From positions 1 through 11,597 of the forward strand of contig PJAB01001901.1 in assembly GCA_002887195.1 (NCBI GenBank): a stretch of DNA of 11,597 nt. Direction: 5' to 3'. Of the stretch, positions 1 through 7,000 are shown in pieces. The DNA comes from Chrysochromulina parva (lineage: Eukaryota > Haptophyta > Prymnesiales > Chrysochromulinaceae). Every line of letters starts with the position of its first letter. Within the stretch, counting starts at the first letter, position 1. The position numbers and the translations under genes were made by a program. The notes beneath the pieces were generated by a model that was not told where the DNA came from, did not search any database, and saw nothing but the letters and a program-made list of their open reading frames with translations.

Positions 1-292
1 GTACATGTCCTGTACACGACTGAGACTAGAGAACTAAAGTGACTAAAGTAAGAGAACCTCACCACCGAAACGACAAACGACAAACGGGGGTGGGGAAGCC
101 GGCGGTAGCACTCTAAACATATATGAAACTGTCGATGGAGCGGACGTATTGGATGAAAAGAGGCGCACACACTTGACTTGACTTAACCGCGTCCTCCCGA
201 GCACAGTCGATCGGTTGCTCACCAACTTGCTCTCTCCCACTCCCTGGAGCCGTGTGCGTCCGGACCGCAAGCGCTCGCGTGGAGCGCCAGCC
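1..292 (+). other. 5' flank of the first gene, with a possible small upstream ORF
   Basis: This stretch is less GC-rich than the following gene and should hold its promoter and leader. I see no TATA box or other promoter element I can name. An ATG at 123 opens a 17-codon frame ending in TGA at 174-176. If the leader starts upstream of it, this would be an upstream ORF, but the base at -3 is T, so the context is weak. The frame of the main gene is closed by a TGA at 179-181 and has no ATG before 293. Short direct repeats (actaaagt twice near 34-48, and acttgacttgactt near 171-184) have no obvious role. Confidence 0.3.
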
Positions 293-1006
293 ATGTTCCA
301 GACCGCCGATTGGACGCATCCGCAGATTGGGGGCCTGCTGAACGAGATTATTGAAAAGGAGGAGCGGCAGCTGCGCGCGCCCAAGCCGCGCATTGAAGTG
401 CAGCACGTCTGGGACCCAAACACGCTTGACGGGCGGGCGACGACGTGGGAGTACAAGCGCCCGGCACCGCAGGCCGACATGGCTGCCACTCGGAGCAAGC
501 TCGGCATGAGCGCCCCAGATATCGATGACAGCATGGCGCAGAGCCGCACCAAGCTTATCGCGATGCGGCGCACGCGTGACTCGCTGGCGGCGATGGACCG
601 CGAACGTGCGCAGGATGCTGCCTCCACGGAGAAGGGCTTCAAGAGCGCCGCGAGCCTCTTTACGCCCCAGGACCTGGCGGCGATGCGGCCCACCTTCGCA
701 CCCAATGAGTCGTACGCGACGGCCACCTCCACGCAGCTCGTCGGCTACGGCGCGAAGCGGGTGCCGCTCATGAAGAGCCGCTTCAACCGGGCGGACGCTT
801 TCCCCCCCGACTTTACAGACAGCCGCAACGGACCGAACCGCTTGTTGGTCGAGCGCAGCCTCGCCGAGACGCGCAACCGCGCGAAGCCGTGGCTGACCGA
901 CCCGCCGCCACCCGTGCCGGACAAGCCCTTCTCGCACATTGTGCCGCGCTCGCAGAACTCTTCTTTCTGCGTCCGTCCTGAGCACTATCCGATTGTCATC
1001 AAGTGA
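293..1006 (+). CDS. Unrecognised 237-residue protein, intronless
   Basis: I do not recognise a family. The start chosen is the ATG at 293, the first ATG after an in-frame TGA at 179; it has G at -3. The open frame itself reaches back to a TTG at 215, which is unlikely to be used in a eukaryote. The product begins MFQTADWTHPQIGGLL and has no signal peptide or membrane segment. It is rich in charged and Pro residues: a helix-prone, charged stretch lies at about residues 15-35, a second at about 80-115, and a Pro run (DPPPPVPDKPF) near 209-219. The end (EHYPIVIK) is compact. Small, charged, Pro-spotted proteins of this kind occur among flagellar and microtubule-associated proteins of algae, but that is only a guess. 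Codon bias matches the neighbours, which supports a real gene. The stop overlaps a splice-donor-like GTGAGC (see findings). Confidence 0.7.
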   Translation: MFQTADWTHPQIGGLLNEIIEKEERQLRAPKPRIEVQHVWDPNTLDGRATTWEYKRPAPQADMAATRSKLGMSAPDIDDSMAQSRTKLIAMRRTRDSLAAMDRERAQDAASTEKGFKSAASLFTPQDLAAMRPTFAPNESYATATSTQLVGYGAKRVPLMKSRFNRADAFPPDFTDSRNGPNRLLVERSLAETRNRAKPWLTDPPPPVPDKPFSHIVPRSQNSSFCVRPEHYPIVIK

Positions 1007-1051
1007 GCGCGCACAGGGCCCCTATCGTTTCCTCAAGCAGGAAGCGCATCG

Positions 1052-1105
1052 GTGAGAAAAGTAGGGCTAGTGTTTCGACTTGCGCATGGGTCTCTTTTCT
1101 CACAG
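1052..1105 (+). other. Possible 3' UTR intron (54 nt), or part of a 103-nt intron from 1003
   Basis: A GTGAGA donor at 1052 and a strong pyrimidine-rich acceptor (tctcttttctcacag, ending at 1105) bracket a short sequence just after the stop of the first gene. A second donor-like GTGAGC at 1003 overlaps the stop codon TGA. If 1003-1105 were removed, the frame would lose its stop and run on for about 16 more codons to a TAA near 1153. Only the sequence signals support this; there is no homology to decide it. Confidence 0.3.
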
Positions 1106-1395
1106 ACAAAATAACCCCGGCATCCCAGGCGCGATTCAACGATTCAGACGATAACATCATCCGATCCGAGCATCCGACCCGCACGCGCCGCCCGGACGCG
1201 ACGACGCACCGCGATGCCACGAAGGTGCGATGTCGACGATGCGAACGAAAAAAACCGCGCGGCGCGGGCCGCTGCGCGGTGAGAGACGAGACCCTACCCA
1301 GAGCGCAGACGGCGTCTCGAAACGGCAGAACCAGAAGCGCCGCAAGCGGAGCCCGGATGACGTCCAGCTACCCACGTCCCCAGGCGGTGGGGGAC

Positions 1396-1492
1396 GGGCG
1401 GGAGCGGGGAGTGGCGCGGGGCGCCGGGCGGGAGCGGGGAGTGGCGCGGGGCGCCGGGCGGGAGTGAGCACGCGCCGGAGTGAGCACGCGCC
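1396..1492. repeat. GC-rich minisatellite, 30-bp unit twice then 16-bp unit twice
   Basis: A 30-bp unit starting gggcgggagcggggag occurs at 1396-1425 and again, identical, at 1426-1455, with the start of a third copy at 1456. It is followed by a 16-bp unit ggagtgagcacgcgcc at 1461-1476 and 1477-1492. The 30-bp period is a multiple of three, which explains the repetitive open frames across it. The array looks non-coding. Confidence 0.85.
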
Positions 1493-1773
1493 GGACGGCG
1501 CAAACGGAAAACGCCCGCCGCCCGCCCCCGCGTACGACGCAAGAGATCGGTGCATCTTGGTCCGGGCTTGGCATCACGACAGGGCGTGATATGTCAGTCG
1601 TTGCCCTCAGCCGAGACTCTCCCGCTTCGCGTGCACCCCCTCCCTCTCACCCCACTTTCGCGACACTCTCGCGTCCACTTCCGTCTCGCGTTCGCTCACT
1701 GGTAGAAGACTTGCTGGGGTGGCCATCTCAGTGCCATCTCCACCCGTTCGCCGTTCGTTCTCTACCACGCGTT

Positions 1774-1914
1774 CTCTACCACACCCGCGGAGGTGGGGGC
1801 TCCGGAATCTCCTGCGCGAGCTCTACCACACCCGCGGAGGTGGGGGCTCCGGAATCTCCTGCGCGAGCTCTACCAAACCCGCGGGGGTGGGGGCTCCGGA
1901 ATCTCCTGCGCGAG
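1774..1914. repeat. 47-bp direct repeat, three copies, spanning the methyltransferase stop codon
   Basis: Copies lie at 1774-1820, 1821-1867 and 1868-1914. The first two are identical over the unit and the third differs at about two positions. Read on the minus strand, the copy at 1914-1868 encodes the last 14 residues of the cap methyltransferase (LAQEIPEPPPPRVW) plus the TAG stop; the other two copies fall downstream of the stop, in the presumed 3' UTR. Since 47 is not a multiple of three, each later copy is in a different frame relative to the gene. Confidence 0.9.
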
Positions 1915-4900
1915 CCTTAGCAGCTCAGCCTCGGGCAGCGTCGTCGATCGTCTCTCCCAGCGCAGCATCGCCGACGCACTCGATCGGAACGAGATCGGTC
2001 TCGCCTTGCGGTGCTCCGCCCAGATCGACTGGCCCGTGCGCGCGTTGAAGTAGTACTCTTTCTGCTGACTCTTGGAGAACTCGCGCTTCCACTCACCCGC
2101 GGGTTCGAGAGGCAGCAGCGGCGACGCGTGCCCAGGTAAAAGGAGCAGTCCGCGGCACGGCCACCAGACCCCCGCCGCAGCCGACGACGCCGACGCCGCT
2201 GCGCCGCCGCCACCTGCGTTGGCGCCGCCGCCCTCGGCGCGGCCGGTGCCTACCACGGCGCCTACCGCCGACGCGCCCTTCCGCTCCTCCCGCTCGCGCG
2301 CCGTGCCGAGCGCTTCTGAGATCTGATGGAGGCGGTACTCAGGCTTGAGGCGTACCCGCACGCCGTCGTGACCATCGGGGGGTGCAAAGCGGCTTTTAGG
2401 CCGCTGCTGCTGCTGCTGCTCCTCCGAGCCCTTGGCCTTTGATTCGTTGGTGCGTGGGCGCTTGGCTGTGGCGTACGGGTCGACGGGCTCGAAGTCGGAC
2501 CGATCGATGGGACGTTGCGCTTCCACTAGCGGGTCAGTGGCGATCGCCTCGACGAGCAGTTCGATCCGTCGGCGTCGCTCAGCGTACGGGAGTCGGCGCA
2601 CGTCATCGCCGCAGATCATGGCCGCGTCGAGCACGTGCACGCACTCCGTAGGCGGTCCCTCGTAGCCGGCGAGGCGCTCGAAGACGATCTCGGCGAGGAG
2701 CAGAGTAGCCGCCGGCAGCCGCATACCTCTGATCAGCCTCCAAGAATTCACGAGGGGCTCGAAGACGCAAACAGCGCCGCGCTGGCCGTCGCCGTCCGCC
2801 CCGAGGACCAAGCACGGCGGGGTGTCCGAACTCGCTTCGAAGACGATCCAATCAGAGGTCGTCCGAAGGCGCGACTGGGCCCCGAGCACTTGCAAGTCCG
2901 CAGCCGACAGCGCGGCGTGCTGGTCCGCAACGAAGTGACGCTGCAGAGGGTCGCCTTTCTCGACCTCGTACACGAAAAAGGATTCGATGTTCGGATGCGC
3001 GGGTGGCCGCGGCGGCACCTCAGGGGGCAGTCTCCACGCGAGCAAGCAGTCGTCACGTGCGGCGGCGTGGTCGCAGATGCGCGAGCCCTTTTCGCGCATG
3101 TATGCTATGAGGCGCTCGAGAGCACGCGACTGCAGCGCGCCCAGACGGTTGTTGCTCTCTTCGAGGTACGTGCCGAACGGGCTCGTGGGGTCGGTGAGCA
3201 CCTCGTAGGGCACGAGACGCAGCACGTCGAGGTTGCCCAAGCCGCCCTCGCCCGCGCCGCGGCCGGCAGCGCCTTTGCGCCCGCCGCACGGCCAATCTGG
3301 CTTCAGGTGCTCGAGCCGCGTGTTCACCTGATCAGGGCGGCGGTCCGGGGCGATCGTTTGCAATTACATTTGCAATTACCCTCGGAGCCTGTGGACGATC
3401 TTTCGCAATCATGACTCACACTCGATGGCAATCATGACTCACACTCGATGGCAATCATGACTCACACTCGATGGCCATCATGATTCACACTCGATGGCCA
3501 TCATGACTCACACTCGATGGCAATCATGACTCACACTCGATGGCCATCATGACTCACACTCGATGACCATCATGATTCACACTCGATGGCAATCATGACT
3601 CACACTCGATGGCAATCATGACTCACACTCGATGGCAATCATGACTCACACTCGATGGCAATCATGACTCACACTCGATGGCAATCATGACTCACACTCG
3701 ATGACCATCATGATTCACACTCGATGGCTATCACGATTCACACTCGATGACCATCACACCTCGAGCAGATGCTCGACGAGTGGCTCGACGCCGGCTCGCA
3801 TTCCGTCGCATATGATGTACCGCTCCGAGTTAGCCGGCCGCGACTGCGCGGGCTTGTACAGGCAGATTTTATCGAAGGCTCGGTGCAGCAAGTACAGAAG
3901 CCCCGCCGAGAACGGTGTGAACAGATCGAAGCACTTGACGACAAAGTGGCCGCCCACGCGCAAGGTGGCGAGTGCAGACACAATCTGGGCGAGCAGAAGC
4001 TGCTTATTCATCACCTCCTGGATGTTCTCGAGGCCGCTCACGTCAAAGCCGCCGTCGGCCATCATCACGTGCAGCATCTGCCCCTGCGTCTGGCGGCGCA
4101 CAAGGTCCGCGAGCGCGCGGATGTTATCCGAGCAAAAAAGGTCGCCGTCATCACGCGGCCCGTAGTATGGATGGAAGCACTCCGGAGGCGCACGGTGGTA
4201 GAACCGATGAGTCTCGAAGTCGTGGTCTCCGTGGTCTCCGTCACGCAGAGTGAAGCCAAAGCCTTTGCCCGCACCTCCGCGACGCCAGAGCATGTACCTG
4301 CGCGCGCACTCGGAGACGCCCCCAGGTCATCAGTGGCAATCGGTGGCAATCAGTGATAATCAGTGGCGCGCACTCTGAGAAGCCGCCAGGTCCGGCAGCG
4401 ACGTCTCCAAAGTACAAGAGGGAGGGCGCGGGGCGCGGGATGGACGAGGTAGACGCTCCCGCCATCGTCGCCTGGAAGGCTGCCACTGATGCGGCGAGGG
4501 ACTCTTCGGAGAAGCGCATGAGACCACCATCCCCCTCCTGGGCGGCCGCGTCGGCTCCAGAGAGGCGAAGCCCGAGAGCTGCGTCCATCGCGGCCATCTT
4601 GAGTGCGGCGCGGTTGATGAAGAACTCCTGCCAAAGGAGGGCCACTCGAGGGCCATCAGAGGGCCATCAGAGGCCATCCGAGGGTCATCAGAGGGTCATC
4701 AGAGGCCATCAGAAGGCCATCAGAGGGCCATCAGAGGGTCATCAGAGGGTCATCAGAGGCCATCAGAAGGCCATCAGAGGGCCATCAGAGGGTCATCGGA
4801 GGCCATCAGAGGGACATCAGAGGCCCATCGGAGGAAGTCCGAGCGGCACTCACCTTCTTGAGTGCCTCGAAGGGGTTGGCGCGTGTGCGCGCGTCGTTGA

Positions 4901-6470
4901 ACGCTTTGCGCGCGTCGTGTGGGATGTGGTCCAGGGCGGACTTGCGCTGTAGCATCGCGCGTAGTACCGCCGGCTCGCAGTGCTCTGTTTCATTGTCGAT
5001 GCTCTCGATGCGAGGCCCCTCGACTAGCCATCGGCGAAGCGTGTCCGCGTCAGGCGGCCCCTCTGCGCTCGAGCCCATCCACACCGGTTTGGGGCACGGG
5101 TCGAGCTCCTCATCTCCCAGCGGCGCCGCCTTCGCCTGCGCCATGTTCCATCCTTGCCCGCTCAAGCCCTCAAACCCGAGCCCCTGGCGCGTGTCACTCT
5201 GGCCGCTCGCGTCGATGGCCGCGGTGACGCCTTGCTGATCGCGCCCAAGACCTGCGCCCGCCTTGAAGCCCATGTTGGCCATCATACGCGCCGCAATCGA
5301 GCCGCCGGACATCGACGCCGAGAAGGCGCTCGCCGCACTGCTCGGCGGCGCCTGCGCCGCCGCAGCAGCAAAGCCGCTCTCATCGCCGCCACCCGTTTCC
5401 ATTTCAAAGGCGGTCAGAATTCGGGCCTCGCGAGTCGCGGGCGGGGCGGGCATGCTGTGTGCCCGCTTGGCAGGCGCAGGCGCTGGCGCCGGCGCAGCTC
5501 GCTTTGCGACAGCAGGCGCAGGCGCCGGCGCCGGCGCAGCTCGCTTTGCGACAGCAGGCGCAGGCGCCGGCGCCGGCGCAGCTCGCTTTGCGACAGCACG
5601 CTTCGTGCACGTGACGCGGCCGCCTGCCACGCGCTCGGGTGGCAGCCACTGCGAGCGCACGTCGGCCTTCTCGTAGTTTGGATTGTCCAGCCCGAAGAGA
5701 TCCGCCGCCATGATGCCGCCGTCGAGCTCCTCCTCTTCGTCTTCGTCATTGGCTGCTTCTGCCTTCACGGCAGCAGTTGGCACGGCAGCGAAGACGACGC
5801 CACCGTCGAGCTCCTCCTCTTCGTCTTCGTCATTGGCTGCTTCTGCCTTCACGGCAGCAGTTGGCACGGCAGCGAAGACGACGCCACCGTCGAGCTCCTC
5901 CTCTTCAACATCGTCCGTGTGTTTTGGCGGCGCTACCGTGCCGCCGTCAAGCTCCTCCTCGTCGTTGCTTCTGCTTCTGCTTCTGCTTCTGCTTCTGCTT
6001 CTATCGTCTCTCCGCATGATGCTTGGGGTGTCTCCTCGCCGCGCCGCCTGCTCTCGGCCCAGGGCGAGGTGACACTTGAGCAGGGGGGCTGTGCTCGCGG
6101 GGTCGCCCTCCGGTTCGTCCTCCGCCGCGCGCTTGACGCCGCGCCCAGCCGCCGCGCCGACACGTTCGGCAGCCGACGGAACCGCACCTCTGTCGGCTGC
6201 ATCATCGCTGGCTATTCTGGCACTGTCGGCATTCGAGGCGCTCTGATCCATGTTCGGCTGAGCCTCGAGCGGCCCGACGACGCCACCGTGAAGCTCCTCC
6301 TCTTCGTCGTCGTCCGTGTGTTTTGGCGGCGCTACCGTGCCGCCGTCAAGCTCCTCCTCCTCGTCGCCATCGTCTCTCCGCGTGAATACTTGGGGTGTCA
6401 CCTCGCCGCGCCGCCTCTGCCCCGTCTCGTCCTCGGCCTCGGCAGCCTCGCGTCCGCGCTTTTGCGGCAT
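1870..6470 (-). CDS. CMTR1: Cap-specific mRNA (nucleoside-2'-O-)-methyltransferase 1, four exons
   Basis: This enzyme adds the ribose 2'-O-methyl group to the first transcribed nucleotide of capped mRNA (cap 1), using S-adenosylmethionine, in the nucleus. Exons on the minus strand are 6470-4854, 4627-4374, 4297-3760 and 3327-1870, giving 1288 residues. Homology to animal CMTR1 fixes the joins: ARTRANPFEALKK/EFFINRAALKM, GGFSE/YMLWRR and VEHLLE/VNTRLEHL. The G-patch lies at about 391-435. The FtsJ-like domain has the tetrad K549, D705 (MADGGF), K745 (VVKCFDLFTPFS) and E782 (SRPANSERY); the SAM motif DVAAGPGGFSE is at 614-624. A guanylyltransferase-like domain follows from about 835, with no KxDG motif seen, as expected for this non-catalytic domain. 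A WW-like domain lies at about 1214-1248, with EFSKS and YYFN conserved. The protein is about 450 residues longer than the human one, mainly from a 390-residue repetitive N-terminus and a Gly/Ala-rich insert before the WW domain. The ATG at 6470 has G at -3. The assignment is firm. Confidence 0.93.
3328..3759 (-). other. Intron 3 of the cap methyltransferase gene (432 nt, phase 0)
   Basis: On the gene strand the exon ends CATCTGCTCGAG and the intron opens GTGTGATGG; it closes ccctgatcag before GTGAACACGCGG. The join restores VEHLLE/VNTRLEHL, which lines up with animal CMTR1. About 345 of the 432 nt are a 23-bp tandem array that starts two bases inside the donor. The remaining 85 nt near the acceptor hold a short duplication (ttgcaattac twice in 3357-3379) and a Pro-codon-like C-rich stretch. 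The donor lacks the usual A at +3 but is GT. Confidence 0.85.
3413..3757. repeat. 23-bp minisatellite, 15 copies, filling intron 3
   Basis: Fifteen head-to-tail 23-bp units run without spacers. On the + strand each starts GAYTCACACTCGATG and ends with a variable GGCAATCAT, GGCCATCAT, GACCATCAT or similar. Eleven units start GACTCAC (GTGAGTC on the gene strand) and four start GATTCAC. The copies nearest the donor (3712-3757) are the most diverged, ending in CAC rather than CAT. There are no unique spacers, so it is not a CRISPR array. Confidence 0.97.
4298..4373 (-). other. Intron 2 of the cap methyltransferase gene (76 nt, phase 2)
   Basis: The exon ends TTCTCAGA, the intron opens GTGCGCGCC and closes GTGCGCGCAG before GTACATGCTCTGG. 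Splicing yields F-S-E-Y-M-L-W-R inside the SAM-binding region, matching the animal enzyme residue by residue. The donor is weak (GTGCGC). The interior on the gene strand is about four degenerate copies of a 10-bp unit (cactgattgc type), and the sequence GAGTGCGCGC occurs at both ends. Confidence 0.88.
4302..4375. repeat. 10-bp direct repeat at both ends of intron 2, with short internal repeats
   Basis: GCGCGCACTC occurs at 4302-4311 and 4366-4375, 64 bp apart. The right copy spans the donor; the left copy lies four bases inside the acceptor. Between them, 4326-4365 holds tandem ~10-bp units (cagtggcaat, cggtggcaat, cagtgataat). Confidence 0.85.
4628..4853 (-). other. Intron 1 of the cap methyltransferase gene (226 nt, phase 0)
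   Basis: The exon ends CTCAAGAAG, the donor is a consensus GTGAGTGCC, and the acceptor is ccctcctttggcag before GAGTTCTTCATCAAC. The join NPFEALKK/EFFINRAALKM aligns without a gap to animal CMTR1, and the catalytic Lys lies ten residues into exon 2. Most of the intron is a 10/11-bp tandem array. Confidence 0.93.
4648..4830. repeat. 10/11-bp minisatellite with a 54-bp higher-order unit, filling intron 1
   Basis: Seventeen units of the form GAGGGCCATCA, GAGGGTCATCA, GAGGCCATCA or GAAGGCCATCA run head to tail. Five consecutive units form a 54-bp higher-order repeat that occurs identically at 4680-4733 and 4734-4787, so the array grew by multi-unit duplication. On the gene strand every unit carries TGATGGCC, TGATGACC or a close variant. 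Confidence 0.95.
5471..5598. repeat. 42-bp coding repeat, three copies (AVAKRAAPAPAPAP)
   Basis: A 42-bp period, seen as gcagctcgctttgcgacagc at 5494, 5536 and 5578, encodes three nearly identical 14-residue units at residues 292-333 of the cap methyltransferase. The peptide alternates a basic KR pair with Pro-Ala runs and is expected to be an extended, flexible, positively charged linker before the G-patch. Confidence 0.93.
5721..5888. repeat. 84-bp coding repeat, two full copies plus a partial third
   Basis: Two full 84-bp units (5721-5804 and 5805-5888) are essentially identical, with the start of a third from 5889. On the minus strand each encodes a 28-residue unit made of FAAVPTAAVKAEAANDED followed by an EEEELDGGVV acidic motif, at about residues 197-252 of the cap methyltransferase. 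The period preserves the frame. Confidence 0.95.
5885..6413. repeat. Dispersed in-frame duplication in exon 1 (5885-6050 and 6284-6413)
   Basis: The segment at 6284-6413 reappears at 5885-6050 with substitutions and an insertion. At the protein level residues about 24-63 (TPQ..RRDD..EEEELDGGTVAPPKHTDD) match residues about 147-198 (TPS..RRDD..EEELDGGTVAPPKHTDD). The C-terminal copy carries the extra RS run. Confidence 0.85.
5967..6002. repeat. Hexanucleotide repeat (gcttct) six times, encoding (RS)6
   Basis: Six perfect gcttct units read AGAAGC on the gene strand and encode six Arg-Ser dipeptides at residues 157-168 of the cap methyltransferase. RS dipeptides are typical of nuclear-speckle and splicing-associated proteins and are SR-kinase substrates. 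The array sits inside one copy of the exon 1 duplication and is absent from the other copy. Confidence 0.95.
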
Positions 6471-6910
6471 TGCGTACGACGCGCGCCTCAAACCCGGGCG
6501 CCGCCAGGGCTGTTCAATTCACGGCCGCGCCGCCCTGGGCGTCGTTTTGTGTGTGAACTGGCTGTTAGAAATCTAGGGAAAAAGGATTAGGTGTTGTGGA
6601 GGGGAGGGGGCTGTTTATTACTCGCTTTGAGTAGGAGTGAACGAAGTTTGTTCATTGTTTGCTGTGAATGAAGAGTTTCAGTCGAGGTTTTCGAGGTACC
6701 TGCTCAACCAGTAAACGAGCAGCCGGGCGAGCAGCATACAAGCTCATTCCATTTCCCCACAGGGTGCCTATGAGGCTTTCCCCCCGGGGAACCCCATCCC
6801 CCCCAAACGGCGGAGAGATCCCCACATTGGATCCCCATACTCAGGGCTCCTCCGTATCCCCCAGATCTGGTTCCATGCATTGGTTCCATGATGGATACCG
6901 TCCCATGTGA

Positions 6911-6927
6911 TCGACATCCAATGTCGA
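6911..6927. other. Short perfect hairpin, TCGACAT-CCA-ATGTCGA
   Basis: A 7-bp stem with a 3-nt loop, which extends by three further pairs if one A is bulged (GTG before, CAC after). It has no T-run and lies in the gap between the two minus-strand genes. Its role is unknown and it may be chance. Confidence 0.4.
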
Positions 6928-7000
6928 CACCTTCACGTTGAGTTCATAGCCGCGTAACTTTGGGCGTCACGCGGTAGGACTTAGTTTGTGACGTTATGGC

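Larger units (their letters stand above)
1007..1869. other. Intergenic gap between convergent genes
   Basis: The first gene and the cap methyltransferase gene converge on this gap. Several short open frames cross it on both strands, but their products are Arg/Pro/Gly/Ala-rich readings of GC minisatellites with no domain or motif, so I call no gene. Contents recognised are the candidate 3' UTR splice signals at 1052-1105, a GC minisatellite at 1396-1492, and two of the three 47-bp repeats that run out of the methyltransferase stop (1774-1867). No tRNA-like structure was noticed. Confidence 0.6.

Noticed and set aside
215..292. Upstream TTG start for the first gene
   Set aside because: A eukaryotic gene would use the ATG at 293, which has a good -3 base; the extra 26 residues look like untranslated leader.
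1157..1589. Short open frames on both strands over the GC minisatellite
   Set aside because: They are products of 30-bp repeats; translations are Arg/Pro/Gly/Ala runs without a recognisable motif.
2635..3414. 259-codon open frame on the + strand
   Set aside because: It is the antisense shadow of the guanylyltransferase-like exon of CMTR1, whose reading is supported by homology.
3413..3757. CRISPR-like array of regular repeats
   Set aside because: The 23-bp units are contiguous with no unique spacers, and they lie inside a spliced intron of a eukaryotic gene.
1870..4293. Separate genes for the methyltransferase fragments at 1870-3363, 3754-4293, 4241-4645 and 4806-6491
   Set aside because: Splice-site pairs at each break restore a continuous product aligned to the order G-patch, FtsJ-like, guanylyltransferase-like and WW of one CMTR1 protein.
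5154..6590. 478-codon open frame on the + strand
   Set aside because: It is antisense to CMTR1 exon 1. It stays open because the coding repeats there have periods divisible by three, and its product is a low-complexity Arg/Leu/Ser reading with no domain.
6668..6910. 80-codon + strand open frame in the intergenic gap
   Set aside because: There is no domain or supporting context, and the composition differs from the real genes here.
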